DNA of 64,000 bases from Agrocybe praecox (GCA_964017145.1 OZ024840.1:248001-312000), one strand, 5' to 3'. Positions 10,096-23,228 are shown, counted from the first letter of the stretch. Program-made: numbers and translations. The notes: generated by a model not told the origin, from the letters alone.

Positions 10096-12360
10096 CTAGC
10101 TTGCATCTGACTTTTTTCCTGGGTGTTCGTCGTTTGCCCGTGGGTGATTGTGGAATGTGGCTGTGCCAGTATCGGAGTCGATGCTAACATTCACTTTGCT
10201 ACTGAGCTGTGGACCAACGACGCGCGGCGTGTCAATAGTTTTTATTAGAAGGGCTGCCGCTGAAGTAGGTGCTGCTCCTGTGAGTCTTTTGGATCTGACA
10301 ACAGTCCTCATACGACCGACCCATGATGGATGGCTGGCATTGGCTGCTGGAATATAAAGAGAAATGAGTAGGTTAGTTCAATGTCGGAGAAGCGTGCAGA
10401 CATGCGAACGGTGCGTGTGCGTGTAATGAAACTAGCAAGAACGCGAGGATATCCTGGAGAGCAGGCAATCTATCGAAGAAATACGCAAGAAAATGGAAAA
10501 AATAAAATAAAAAGGAATACATACTACATCGACCTCGTCGAAGTTCTATCTTGCTGCAACGACGAGGAAAGCAAACGACCTCTAATCGCGTTCGTTATCT
10601 GGAGCTCTGCCTTCGAATCGTACGCAGTCGAGGGAGGCATAGACTCCGGGGTTGGTGGCGATGATGGGGGGATCTGGGCTAGACTGTACCTACCCCCATT
10701 TTTCGGCGACAATCCGTACACATGATGTTGGTGGTAATGGCAATGGCAATGGTCAAACGAGGTGAAAAAGATGAGATTAGATGGGGAATGGACATCTGTT
10801 CCGCCACGGAGAACATCAGTTATTGGTGTAATGCGCATATAAAAACCTGGCTCACCGGCACCCCTCAATCTCATCAACATACGTGCTAACTAGACGTCGT
10901 ATGTGAATGTGCCCTTATGAACGACCGCATGGACAGACGACGCAAGTACATCATCCGTCTTCTACCTAATCAGCCGTCGGGAGAGTCTTCGAGAAGGTAT
11001 AGTCATGATTGGTATTTGAACATTCACGCCGACGCACAGGAGAAAGAATGCATGGATCGATGCCTTCTAACGCTCGTCGTTGATGGAGTAGGTGACGCTG
11101 TGAGAAAAGTCCGGGGACGCATCATTGAAATATCATGAATGCTCTGGAATTTGTCGTTCGAAATCGAGAGTACCCGCAAAGTGCCAACATCCAAGTCGAG
11201 CCTACGACCATGCCTGGAGTGAGAGTGTATAGGTGGACGGAAGGCATGGGATAGGATCAGCAGCATGATTGTTGCAACGTTGAGTGGTTGAGCGCCAAGC
11301 TTGAACGCCGCTGACAGTCGACCGAAAGTGCGGTAATCAACTCGCCTCGCTTTATGTTCGATCAATAAACGGAGGTGATGAGCAACAGAGAAAACACATA
11401 CGTCTGCGTGTTCCAGATATTAACCGCACTCCAACTCTGCAGGCTGGTTGCCGAGTGCAGGTGGAGAGTTTGAAAGTTCGAGCGTGTAAGCTAAATTGGG
11501 ATGGTTGTTACCGGTTCGTTTTTCGTTTTTCGAGGAGAGGAGGTTGGGTTGGGTCCTAGGAGGAGAGGAATAAGTTAGTTGAAGGGAAGATTGGCGAAAG
11601 AAAAAGGGGATGAAGAATGGATGGGAATGTTGTTAATATAGAAAAGGAGAAGCAAGCTCTATGGGTGGAAGAAATAGATGGATGATATCGATGAGGTAGA
11701 AAATGAGTGACTGAGTGAGAAGGGGAAAGAAGAAAATGAAGATGGGATAAGAAAGGAACGTACCACGGCAACCTCTTCACAAATTTCCGTATCCTACCCC
11801 CTTCCTATTTCTTCAGGACCTCCCATCCGCGTCAACCCGCCCCGCAGGAACGAAGGCGTCTTACACCAACGTAGCGAACATGTCCTTTCTTCTGTGCTCG
11901 CGTCGTTGCTTTATCTGCTCTCGATATCTTGCACTCTGAATCAGAGCCAAAGTTTATTGCAAGTCGAGGTAGTGGCGGGGTATGATGACACGACCTCGTC
12001 CTAGTTCGTATAGCAAAGCTAGTGGATCGATCACGGTCGTTGTTGCATAGAGTGGGCTGTATCTCTTCGACCATGTCGATGGCGTCCATATTGGTCATGA
12101 TGGCGATGATGAAATGGATGGAAAGGGACGGCTGCCAATCCAAAGGGCTGCTTATGTTTTACGGACGCATAGTTAGGCAGACACATTCATTTGTTGGCAG
12201 GAGAGATAAGTGGCGATAGGCATTGGTAAAGAACAGATGAAAAGCATGAGAAGGTCACAGGAGAGCGACGGAGAATGGGATGGAAAAGCAGAAGAGTCGG
12301 TGAGAGGTGCCGGTGAGATCTTGAGATCTAAGAGACGCACGGCGAGGAGAAAAAATAATA
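10096..12360 (-). pseudogene. M module 1, convergent with NACHT gene 1
   Basis: This is a minus-strand multi-exon module of unknown function. The best-supported part is its last exon, 10096-10206 (37 codons, phase 0), after a CAG acceptor. It contains SSKVNVSIDSDTGTATF and ends KKSDAS, and M2 has the same exon. Further upstream on the minus strand, 10524-10850 is an open stretch with DSKAELQI, ending at a GTATGTATT-type donor. The block at 11832-12143 contains MDAIDMVEEIQPT, which recurs in most M copies. The 5' exons are replaced near 12360 by a truncated F-box gene. I do not recognise the family. Strand is inferred from conserved frames and splice sites. The copy lacks its 5' end, so it is called a pseudogene. 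Confidence 0.45.
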
Positions 12361-12399
12361 AATCGATGTTGCGGTACTCGGAACGGGTGCCGTGTCCAA

Positions 12400-13618
12400 A
12401 TAACGCGTCAACAACGCCATGCACCCCATTCGGATCAACGACGACGGCCTGCTCACCACCAATGCACTCCTCCATACGCTGAAAAAACTCAGTTGGACAA
12501 ATTATGACTACGGCGCTATGGATTCCGACGTGAATATAGGGGGGACGAGTCTGCGTCTGGTCCACGTCTGCGGTGGAGGGTGAGACAGGCGATGCTGTTG
12601 CCAACGACGAGGACGACGAGGAAGCTAAAGAAGACCCAACAAGATCAGTAGACGGCAACAGATTTGCATTCAACCGACCGTCCACTCTCATCGGACTCAC
12701 ACTCAGGAGAAGATCGTGTAGCTTGAGCTTGGGCATTCGAGTGGGGATATTGAGGAGGCTTGGTTTACTGCTCGGCCAGCTCCTCTCCCAGCTCCTCTCC
12801 ATCATCATAACGCTCCTCATCACAATAACACAAAGTCCCTCAGGAACGACCAACGTCCCGCTCAACGCATGGTTTCTGAACGTGAAAGTGTTCATCTGCA
12901 GTGCGGACGCCGAGTGGAACTGGCAGTCCCCGGATTGGATCGCTCCGCGTGTGTTATTGCCTACGCATCCCGGGCTGGTATTCATCGGCGTGAGGGATAT
13001 AGAGAAGAGGTTGCTTGCCGATGCGGGTGATGCGGCGAGGAGACGCAGGGGGATGCTGGTGTCTATGCTAACACCCATGCTCAAGGTGACGAAGAAGACC
13101 CGTACTGCCCCTCGAGCAGTTCGGGAGCTTGTTGAGGAACAACGCGTTCCCTTCCCTGCGATACGTGCACGATATGAGCTGGGAGAGCGATATTTATAGA
13201 CGCACAGGACGGATGGAAGCTGCTAGCTGTTCGCCGTCGAAGTCTGCGACGAGCTTGGATGTTTCTCTTTCTCCTCCTCCTTTGCCGTCCCCTGCAGCGC
13301 GATCGGGATGGCGATTCTCTTGGTGGTCTTCCTCATCGCATGCCTCTACCTCCAACACCCGTCTCCGCTTCCCCTCCTTCCCGCTCTCCTTCAAACCCTC
13401 ACAAACATCGCAACAAACGTGCGCAAACGCAAACGCAAGCCCAAGCCCTCCTCCTCGCCGCCGCCGACGCCGCCGAAGTCCGCGCGAACGGCACTAAAAT
13501 GCTCAAGTTCTGGAGTACAGTGCTGCGCTGGTGCATGGAGCGAGGGGTGTGGTTGGAGGATTGTAGGGGTGTCAATGTGACGATGGGGGATTTGAAGAGG
13601 GCTGGGTTGGGGGTGTGA
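12400..13618 (+). pseudogene. Truncated second copy of the F-box/LRR gene
   Basis: Blocks equivalent to 2640-2740 and 3200-4086 are present: a KKLSWTNYDY-like start, the segment with [17 protein letters not shown], and the last exon with GVWLEDCRGVNVTMGD, with its stop at 13616-13618. The F-box exons are missing, and 2740-3200 is largely deleted. The left edge abuts M1 DNA; the same junction-type sequence (GGAACGGGTGCCGT) is seen at about 43635. The frame shifts several times. It should not yield an F-box protein. Confidence 0.65.
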
Positions 13619-15170
13619 AATGCGGCTGTCTTTCCTGCGCTGTGTTTCATTTCATTTCATTTCATTTCATTTCGTTCCCTTTTTCTTTTTTAAGTTGCTT
13701 GCTTAGCTTCGTATGGACAGTTCCTCCTCGTCTCTTTTTTCTCGTGTTCGATGTTCCTTACCGGAATTTGCTTCATGTTCATGACGACGGACCTCTTTTT
13801 TTCTCCACTTTGACGAATTTCCTCTTCTTTTTTTCTTCCGTTTCCCTTCTTCCTATCTCTCTTCATTCATTCACTTATGCTCACGACAAACCCAAACCCA
13901 AATCATCTATTTTAGTATTTTTCTATCTTCTATCATACCCTACTGTACCGTATTGACATGACATGTCATGTCATGTCATTCTTCTATCCACCCTTCTATC
14001 CTTCTATCTGCTCATCGCTCGTCTATCGACTACGTTATTACTACGCATTGCATCCGAGCATTGCATATTATTCCATGTTTGTTGCCTTGTTCTCTAGTAT
14101 ACGACTACGACATCACGATGACGAACATGAACGGTTCGGTTTGCCAACCTTGCCATTCTGGCTCTCGACCGCCATCCCATCCGGAATCCGAATTTTATAC
14201 ATATATAGTCATTGTTGTGCTGTTATTCTGTTGTTCTGTTGTGTTCCGTGAATTCCATGTGCCTGTTTATCTTTTTTGGATTTCCTTGTCCTCCTTACGA
14301 ATTGATATGATCTTGTGTTGGCCAGTATGAATGTTAGATAGATAGGTAGATAGCGAGTGAGTGGATTGTAGGATCGTAGTATATATATCCCGTTATCATC
14401 CCAATTTATGTGTACGTTTGCTTGCTTGTCAATTCTCATGTTTATGAATTCCGAATGTATCCAGAAACCCAGAAGAAAGCGCAGTGCTTGCAAGGCGAGC
14501 TGGGTGGGTGGACGGCTAGTATATACGGTACAAAGTACTTGTCATCGGTTTGTGCAATGGGGATGAACGGGTATGATGCGCGACTATATTATTGGCTCCA
14601 GTGAAGTAATTTTTCCCTTTAAGCGCCCAAGTTTCAATTTTCAATTTACTCGAACCGCCGGTGCTTAAATTGTGCTGATTGGTTAGTTCATCGTCCGCAT
14701 CGATCCTACCTGCCACTCAAGTCGATTTGGGAATACTACAGGCATATGTATGCCTGGGGATGAGATCCGAATGGAAGAGAGAAGGTAAAGAGGTGGTTTT
14801 ACGATATGTACATGTGGTGATATTCTGATGGTGTACCGTATTATCATCCCATGTCGTTCTTCTATCCGTTGTTCTATCCGTCCAAATATTTTCCATATAC
14901 ATATTCGTTTGTGTCTCATTGTGTCTCATACCGTCGCTTCGGACTTGAATATGACGCCCCGTATCGTCAGTCCTTTGTTTTATTATGCTTTATTTATGAA
15001 GGAAAGATCCCCAGAATGTATAACTCCCACCCCAGCAGATAATGAGTGTGATGTTCATACTAGAGGCCGTCCTATACTGTGGCTCTGTCTGTCCTCCCAG
15101 AATATACCACGTATGCAAATACCCATGCTGCTCGGGCGAATAAGATTGCCGTACTATTACCACGGGCTCG
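13619..15170. other. Intergenic spacer before NACHT gene 2
   Basis: This is the duplicate of 4087-5100, followed by the 5' flank of NACHT gene 2. It contains a TTTCA pentamer run at about 13645-13672 and an 18-bp perfect palindrome at 13955-13972 (GACATGACATGTCATGTC). I see no gene. Confidence 0.5.
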
Positions 15171-15186
15171 GCTATGCAGCCAAATA
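15171..15186 (+). promoter_or_regulatory. Conserved element upstream of NACHT gene 2
   Basis: GCTATGCAGCCAAATA begins 123 bp before the ATG and corresponds to the element near 5751 and 27768. The assignment rests only on its recurrence at similar spacing. Confidence 0.3.
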
Positions 15187-15293
15187 TAGTGTCACGAAGA
15201 ATACATATACGTTCGCAGATGCCACCCACTCAGGTTTCTTCTCTGCCATCTTTCTCTCTCTGATACAGATTTCGACGATTTCGACGATATTTC

Positions 15294-18200
15294 ATGTCAG
15301 GATCATTCTTCCCAGAATCGCAAGCCATTATCAATGGTGGTACGTTCAGCATTCAAAACTCTCATTTTCACAGTGGATCCAAGGGTACGCTACAGTATCT
15401 TGTCTTATTTTAAATTAAAAATCTTAGTCCGCCAGATGGATATGATAGGCTTCTGGAGGTTGTGACGCCCAACGCTCTTCATAATTCGGGTCACACCTTT
15501 GACCCACCGAAGTGCCATCCGGGAACACGTGTGGCGCTCATACAGGCAATCGTAGACTGGCTTGCAGGAGCAGACGAAGATACCCGTGAAAAGGGTGTCA
15601 ACTGGCTTACTGGAGCCGCAGGCGCTGGGAAATCTGCCATCGGGAGGAGCATCTGCGAGCGCTGTGCGCAGGAAGGAACGCTTCTCGCCAGTTTCTTTTT
15701 CAGTTCGAGTGATAGCACAAGGAATCATTCCAAGTCTCTTGTTTCGACAATCGCCTACCAGATTTGTGGTATTCATCCCACTATACGTACCGCTCTGTCC
15801 AACTATATTGCCTACGACCCCCTTATTTTCACCAAGTCACTGCGAACGCAGTTCGTATCGCTTGTCATGGACCCGTTAAAGGTGTTCTATGCTACGGGTG
15901 TCCGTCGTCTTATAGTTATAGATGGATTAGACGAATGCGTAGATCAATCCAGCCAGCGCGATATTTTGGAGACCATCGGGGATCTCATAAAATCCTACTC
16001 CCCATGCCCCGTTCGATTCCTCGTCTGCAGTCGTCCGGAAAACAACATCAAAAATTTCATTCATGGGGTACAGATGGCTCCCGCCGTCTTCACTATACAC
16101 CTGGACAGCGATTACAATTCTTACCAGGATATTGAAAGATATCTGCGCCATAATTTCAAGGAGATCCACGAGGGCCATATTCACAAGCATTCAATACCTG
16201 AAGGCTGGCCCGGTGAAGACAACGTCGAACAACTCGTTGACAAGGCATCAGGCCAATTTATTTATGCTTCGACTGTAATCGATTTCGTGAAGTCTCCGCG
16301 TCATAGACCTGATGCACGACTCAAGATAGTCATCGGCCTTCGACCACCGCAAAAAGATCTTCCGTTTGCCCAACTGGATGCGCTCTATATGCGCGTACTT
16401 AATCAGACAGAGGACACATCTCTGACCGTCAAGATGTTGGGCTATGTCGCTTTAAATTCCCGGATTCCCACTCCTGTGCTCGAGGCGTACCTTGGATTAC
16501 AAGATGGGGATTTGGAGGGTATAATCTCCGATCTCTCAAGTGTTGTGTCCGTGGGACAGTATAAACATGAAACATTTTGTCGCGTGTACATCCTCCACAA
16601 GTCCCTTGCAGACTTTCTTTTCGATCCGTCTCGATCACAAACGCTCTATTATATGAGCTTGGCCGACACGAGAGTATCACATTTTCTTCGTTCAGTTGAA
16701 ATATTCTCAGGTGAATCATTATCCGACACATTTAAACGTCGCTGAATCCTGATCTTTCAACTTTTCTAAGGTCGAGGTTGTCAATTCAAAGGGAGCATTC
16801 TTCGCGGATTGCGTTCTCCGCATCCAATAGGTGGTAGTGATGACCTCATCCAGGCAATTCCTGACTGTAGTTTGGCCATCCAAGCAGAGTTTCTCGATTC
16901 CTTCGCGCAGTTCCCAATGGAATCTTTTTGCCAAGATCTTTTCTCCAGCCACTGCTTTGATTGCCCCGACTACCTTTTTGCTGAGGGATTAATCGATGTA
17001 CTCGCAAATCTCGTGGGTTTTCGTCTTGTTACTAAATCGGCAAGGCACTTACTCCTAAAGAATGCTAGAAAAAACACCATCACCGACTTGAAGCCGTTTT
17101 TGATCTATATATCGGGATTCTTTTCAAGTGCACAGTATGGTATCTTGGTGCAAAATACGGGCCTAACAACCTTAAAGAGAATTTCGTGATTGTCAAGGCT
17201 TATATCAAGGTAGAGGTCAACTTCTACGAGGATTGGGATGAAAAAAAAATCAATTTCCTGCGCGTAACCCTGATCCCGTTCGCCTATTCTGAAACAACAT
17301 ATGACTTGCTATACCGGGATGGTTTCCAAAAGTTTCTCACCATTTCTGAACGATCACGCATAGTCTCCAGAGCAGTATTATACTGTCTCAAACAGCTCTG
17401 CGATGTAGACCGTACTACGGCGTTCGCAGTGAAGAGACATCTCAAGCTCGGACGCATGGACAGGCAGACAAGATATAATCATCCCTGGAAATGGCATTTG
17501 CGCACCTCGTTCTACAATATCCACAAAAATGAAGAGAGACTTGTTTTCTTATGCGGTTATGAACGAACTTATTTTTCCACCTATACAAAACTCGAGACTC
17601 GAACGTGGATCGGGTGTTTGACAGGGGTGTCAATCCTTTCCTCGGCGTCATTTGACTGGGCTCAGTCACAGCCCTATCCTCTCGGAGTAAAATACTGCGG
17701 TCACTATATTGCTTATCTGGAATATCTCCCCAAAATTCTCCCAATTGCAGGACGAGATCTGGAACTTATCGAATTTTGCAAGAAGTCCTTTGCACCCATG
17801 TCTATGATGTTCCCAACTCTTAGCCGAAGGGCGCGCCGAGCAATAGATACATACCTGGAGAGAATGGGAGTAGAGGCTGATATAGCAGGTTTGAGTTTCG
17901 ATACATTTGATCATTTGTGATTATATGACTAATATTTATCGAACGAAATATCAGGACAAGAGGAAAGTGAGGAAAGTACTAGTACCATAGCGGAGTTAAA
18001 TACAGGAGTTGGGATGATATCAGGTGTGGACGCTCGAACGCTCCAGTTGCAATAGCATGGATACTAACGTTCGTCCCAAGGTCCATCGAGGCCAGGAACG
18101 GGAGCAGGGTACCAGGAAGAACGCACACAAACAAAGCAGATAGTTACGACGATAGAAGGTACGAGTGAAATGAATCATGTGTGATATTTCAACTAATACT

Positions 18201-18530
18201 TGTTGAAAGAAACACCAGAGAAAGACAGAACAGAATCAGAGGATTGTACCCCGCAAACGCAGCGTGACGTGGAAATTATTGCAGGTAGGTCTAAGATAGA
18301 TTGTTTGCTTTTCTTCAACTAATATTCGTCGAAAGAATCATCAGGCCAAGAGCAAACGGAATTTCAGATTACGCAGGCAACTCAGGCAGTCGAAATAATC
18401 GCAGGTACGAATTTAAATGAATTAATATTGATAATGTGCGGATAACTAACATTTGTGGGAAGAACCAACTACGCAAAAAGGGAAAAAGAAAAAAAGAAAA
18501 AATTCAACCAGACGGGGATTGCTTCATTGA
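15294..18530 (+). CDS. NACHT gene 2: NOD-like receptor-type ATPase, subtype A, apparently intact
   Basis: This is the tandem paralogue of NACHT gene 1. Exons are 15294-15384, 15436-16710, 16771-17012, 17069-17888, 17955-18023, 18081-18158, 18219-18284, 18345-18404 and 18463-18530, giving 922 residues. Exon 1 is shorter by six codons than in genes 3 and 4 (the start reads MSGSFFPESQ) and keeps INGGTF. The NACHT core has GAAGAGKS (Walker A), LIVIDGLDEC (Walker B) and LVCSRPE. Exon 4 encodes the conserved C-terminal region with HPWKWHL and AGRDLELIEFCKKSFAPMS. Four phase-1 small exons follow. Exon 9 has an 8-nt net insertion in its A-rich part relative to gene 1, so the two tails end differently: RRGLLH here, LRTRL in gene 1. 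Both keep a run of Lys/Arg. A convergent M module follows. Confidence 0.87.
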
Positions 18531-19558
18531 CACAAAGGTTACGCACTCGCCTTTGAACGTACGATAGAACAACCAGTACTATTAGTATGGAATAATAGTT
18601 TTTTTTTGTGACCGAGAGAAAAATGCGAAAAGAAAGTTAGACATGATGAAAAACAACGAACACGAGGGCAGGATAGAGAGAATAAAACAAAGGAATCCGA
18701 GGAAAGGACAGCACATAAGTCGTAGAGAAAGTATCCGATGACCTCCCCTTTCTTCTTGCTTCCTTCGTGTTCTTACAATGCAGAATTTAGTCTAGACCAC
18801 CCTGGTCCTTGAGGCCACCTGAGCTGTGGAAGCATCAGCAAAAGACGACCATGACTTTATAACACCGACTTCACCTTCAGGACCTCTTAGAAACGCTTTG
18901 AATCCTACTTTCGCCGGCGTTTGTATTCGGGTGTTGTTGTGGCTGTGCTGTGCTGAATATTGACGTTGTTTCCAATTCGACATCGGCCAAGCAACTATGT
19001 TCCCATTCGTACATATCCAGCTTCACCATAATCCTCCAAGTAAAGTACTTCAGCTGGCCCTTGTCCTATAGCCGCGTCGGGTACCGACCCAGGACGTTAT
19101 TATCCAGCTATTGGGTTTGTTGAAGATGAGGTGTCGAATATGTTGAGAATAGACCGAACGATTGACGAGGGAGGATCGGTGCGGTCCTTGACATCCCGAG
19201 GAAAGAAAATGAAAGTGGTCAGCTTGGCGTGTGAGGATGCGCAAGGAAAGGAAAGAAATGATGTAACGAAAGCAGAAAGCGTACTATTTGTTTAAGAGGA
19301 AAGGCTTCACAACGTCCTAAAAAAACGAGGTCCTGGAAGACAAAAATTCACACCTCCTGAGTCGAGGTGATGTAAGAGCCACGAATGCAAGCAAAAATAG
19401 AAATAAAAATAAAATAAAGAGACATACCACGACGATCTGTTCTCGAATTACTCGAAACTATGAATGCTATCACCATACAATAGACGCTCCAGCCTTGATG
19501 CGTCCAGCAGTAGAAAATCTTACATGCTCTTGTGAAGGCCATGGGACCAGCCAGAACA

Positions 19559-20960
19559 CTAGCTTGCATCTGACTTTCTTTTTGGGTGTTCGTCGTTTGC
19601 CCGTGGATCATTGTGGAATGTGGCTGTGCCAGTATCGGAGTTGATGCTAACATTCTCTTCGCTACTGAGCTGTGGACCAACGACGCGCGACATGTCAGAA
19701 ATTTTTATCGGAAGGACTGATGCCAAAGTAGGTGCTGTTCCTATGAGTCTTTTGGATTTGACGATAGTCCTCATACGACCGACCCACGATGGATGGATGG
19801 CATTGGCTGCTTATAATGGAGGATTACTAGTTCAACAAGATTTCATATATGCGGAGAAGGTTCTCGTTAAGTTTGTTGGAAGAAGCTGCCATCGGAATAT
19901 AAAGAAAAATGAATAGGTTAGTTCGACGTCAGAAGAGCGGACAGACACGGGAACGGTGCGTGTGCGTGCAATGAAAATAGCAAGAACGTGAAGACATCCT
20001 GGACAACAGAGAATCTATCGTCGAGTGTCGAAAAACTATGCAAGAAAATGAAAAAAAAATCGAAAGAGGATACATACCACGTCGACCACCGCGAATGTTT
20101 ACGTTGCTGCAACGACGAGGAAAGCAGACGCGCTTGATTCGCCGTTATTTGGAGCTCTGCCTTCGAATCACATACAGTTGAAGAATGTATGGGTTCCGGG
20201 GTTGATGGCGACGATGGGGGCATTTGGGGTAGACTGTACCTACACCCATTTTTCGGCGACAGTCCGTACAAATGATGCCGGTGGTAACGGGAATGGGAAT
20301 GGTCGAGCGAGGTGAAAGTGATGAAATTAGATGGGGAAGGACGTCTGTTGGGCAAGAGAAGATCAGTTATTGGTGTAATGCGCATATAACAGCCTGGCTC
20401 ACCGGCACCCCCTCAATGTCACCAACGTACGTGCTAACTAGAGGCCGTATGCAAATGTGCCCTTATGAACGACCACATGGACAGACGATGCATGTGCATC
20501 ATCCATCTTCCACCTAATCACCCGTCGGGAGTCCTCAAAGATTGGATATTTGAACAGCCGCAACGATGCACGGGAGAACGAATGCATAGATCGGTGCCTT
20601 CTAACGCTCGTCGTTGATATTTCGAATAGATGACGCTGCGAGCAAAGTTCGGGCAGGCATCATTAGAATATCACGAATGCTCAGGAATTTGGCGTTCGAA
20701 ATCGAGAGTACCCGCAAAACGCCAACGTCCAAGTTGCGTTGAGCCCCATGACTATGATTGGAGGAGAGTGTATAGGTGGAGGGAAGGAATGGGATGGGAT
20801 CTTGAGCGCTGAGTGGTTGAGGGCCGCTGACAGTTCACTGAGAGTGCGGGGTAATTAGCTCAGCCTCGCTTTATGTTTGATCAATAAAGGTAAAGGGAGG
20901 CGATGATAATAACACCAACGTACGTCTGTGTATTCCAGATAATAACCGCACACCAAATCT
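19559..20960 (-). pseudogene. M module 2, convergent with NACHT gene 2
   Basis: The last exon, 19559-19669, is the same 37-codon phase-0 exon as in M1 and ends KRKSDAS after a conserved CAG acceptor. Another exon-like stretch at about 20080-20385 contains DSKAELQI and ends at a GTATGTATCC donor. Homology to M1 stops near 20960, so the 5' exons (the blocks at 11500-12150 in M1) are missing. The function is unknown. Confidence 0.42.
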
Positions 20961-22764
20961 GTATGCTGCAAGTAACCCCTCTCGCGACTCATCTCAAGAG
21001 GCTGATCGATCACGTCGTCGGTGCCTCTTTGTCGTCCTCAAATCGTTGGTCCATACTAGTAAGCGTCGAGGTTCAAACGTATCGTTCAGAAAAGAAGCGA
21101 TCGAATCACAGGCTTGATTTGTGGCTGATCCGAAATGTGTGCCGAAGTTCGTGGGAACTCGGCACGTCACACCAATTGAGAATAAAGCATTTCGAGTGAA
21201 CATTGCATAAAAACTCGCAGTGAACAAATATCCACGAACTATTCACACATGTAAATGTCAAATTTGATTCCTATAAAACGTAAAAATCAGTTATAGGAAA
21301 GTCATGTAAATAATGTTCTTTTTTCTGTGTCCGAACTTGCTTCCCGGGCTTGACCAACTCAGTCGATTGGACTCGAATGCAAACAACGACGGGTTCTCTC
21401 CATGATCACGACCGTGTCTGAGTTTATCTTCCTGTGACGATTTTTTTTCATAAAAACTGAAATTCGTTTACTTACCTTTGTTCCCCTAAATCGACTCCGA
21501 CAAGCGTCCTAGCGACGACCGACATTGTGCGTAATCGTTAGGAATTTCTGTCCGGATCATGTTTTCCATAGGACCCTATTCGTTTGTAGTAGTACGTCTG
21601 AACTGAATAGATTTAGATTTATATCACAATCTCTGAAACTTGAAGCTTACTTTTTTTATGTTGCAGCGACAACGATGATGTGGAATCACTGTGCGGTGCA
21701 GTGCATATGAGGACGATAACTGTCATTGGATATACCCATTATGATATATTTACTCCTGGGCCGCAAGTCGTGGCGACAGTTTTGCAAGCGCCATCCCGCC
21801 TTGCGACAAGGAAAATATATCCATCAGGTAAATAAGGTATTAATCTGACCCTTACAGAAACTTTACTCGCCTGTTGTACCATATATGTCGACTCACGTCT
21901 ATATTTATGCCTTATGTAGTGTAACATGGTGTGCCATGAGTGTAAAATGCAACGAGGAGGTTCGAGGGTCACGCATTAAGATGAAGGGAGACCCTGACGG
22001 CGTTATAAGGGAATAAAAGAGAGACCCGAAATTCGATCAATATAGTCAGACGATGACGGTGGCACACAGAGGTGAGAAGTAGGTTGGATGTGTGAGCGGA
22101 TGGCTAGTCGATAATGAAGGTTTGACAAAGAGTTTTCGACGTTCGATTCGGCATCCCGAGAAACGAGTGTATTCGCCAAGGGACATTAAATACAGTAGTG
22201 TGTAGAGCAGGTGTGCTGGAAGGTTTCAAGTTATATACGCAGCGATGAAAAAAAAAAGGACCCAGTGGATAACCAAGTTGAACGCCACCGCCACTGACGT
22301 TGTTCAAAAGTTCTGGTGTCAATTCGGAATAAAAAGAGAACATGCTCATGTTTTTCCCTCGCGAGGCTGAGAATTAGCAGTATGATGAGCTTGTTCGATT
22401 GAAAGGGTTGCCATGGGCCAATGCTATATATGTGCGACTCTCGTCGATAAGGCCTAGGCCCAGACCTCAGTAAAAAGAATTCGCCGACTCGGTGGTGGTG
22501 TTTCTGGTTGATACGAGGCTTTGGTGAAGAGTTGGCGCGTAGAAGGCATCATGAAAGCAGGAGAAACTGGAGTCTAGCTTTCAGTCTAATCACGCAGACC
22601 CGTAGAGTGCCGTGGATAAAAGGAAAATTATCGATAGAGGGGGAGGAGTCAGGACGTGAACCAAGGTCGTCGAGTGCCACAAGTGTTGTTTGGAGATTTT
22701 CAAGGAAGGGGTGGAGTTCCTGTGACAAATAAAGCGTAGTAGAAACAAGAGATATCACATACAC
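20961..22764. other. Region without a recognised gene
   Basis: Minus-strand open frames of 77-81 codons at 21739-21972 and 22104-22349 show no domain and no second copy in the window. They could be exons of an unrecognised gene. No RNA gene or inverted-repeat element is evident. Confidence 0.35.
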
Positions 22765-23220
22765 TCACCGATTGAAATGCAGCCATAGCAAGAAATTCAC
22801 CCGAGTTCCATCCTCCCAAAGAATGGAGGTAGCGTAAGTACTATCCTGCTGGTATAGTGCAGAATTAAGACATTTACTGGACAGAGATACGAGAGACAGC
22901 ATGAAGAGTAGTAGGAAGTGAGATGGTGAGAAACGGCAGCGGAAAAAAAATGAAATGATGCGGCGATGCTCGGATCGATCGGCACAAGGACCAGCGTCAA
23001 AATAACGCGTCAACAACGCGTCCGCATACCGAGTCCAACGAACATGAACATACGCGCCCACGTCATTTTTTCCAGTCGTCTTATCTTGCGTTATCAGCTC
23101 AACGAGCATGGATTATTTGTCCTCTACTGCAACTTGTTTCTCGAAGTCTTATGCAACGCTTGGTTAATGTTCTTTTTTCTTTCAAAAGGGACAAGGGTTA
23201 CTTCTTTCGTTCTTGGTCCC
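22765..23220 (-). pseudogene. Diverged copy of the M right-edge segment
   Basis: The minus-strand reading at 22765-23109 aligns with that of 84-302 and 47368-47607 around the core SLVSxSSKxL. It is the most diverged of the three. It directly precedes the NACHT shard at 23229, so this looks like a collapsed M/NACHT junction. Confidence 0.35.
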
Positions 23221-23228
23221 TCGGTTGA

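Larger units (their letters stand above)
3290..20960 (+). repeat. Tandem segmental duplication, two units of about 9.4 kb
   Basis: Unit 1 (about 3290-11400) and unit 2 (about 12840-20960) have the same order: 3' part of an F-box/LRR gene, pyrimidine-rich spacer, NACHT gene, convergent spacer, M module. The exon-2 starts of the NACHT genes are 9389 bp apart and the F-box stops 9532 bp apart, so small indels separate the units. Exons 4-8 of the two NACHT genes have identical lengths (820, 69, 78, 66 and 60 nt). The exact edges need an alignment. Confidence 0.75.

Noticed and set aside
12173..13084. 303-codon minus-strand open frame, one of the longest here
   Set aside because: It lies antisense to the truncated F-box/LRR copy and spans the M1 junction. 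It has no domain, and the antisense at 3294-3573 behaves the same way.
17186..17920. Separate gene starting at the open frame in exon 4 of NACHT gene 2
   Set aside because: A 56-nt intron at 17013-17068 joins it in phase to exon 3, and the same join works in genes 1, 4 and 5.
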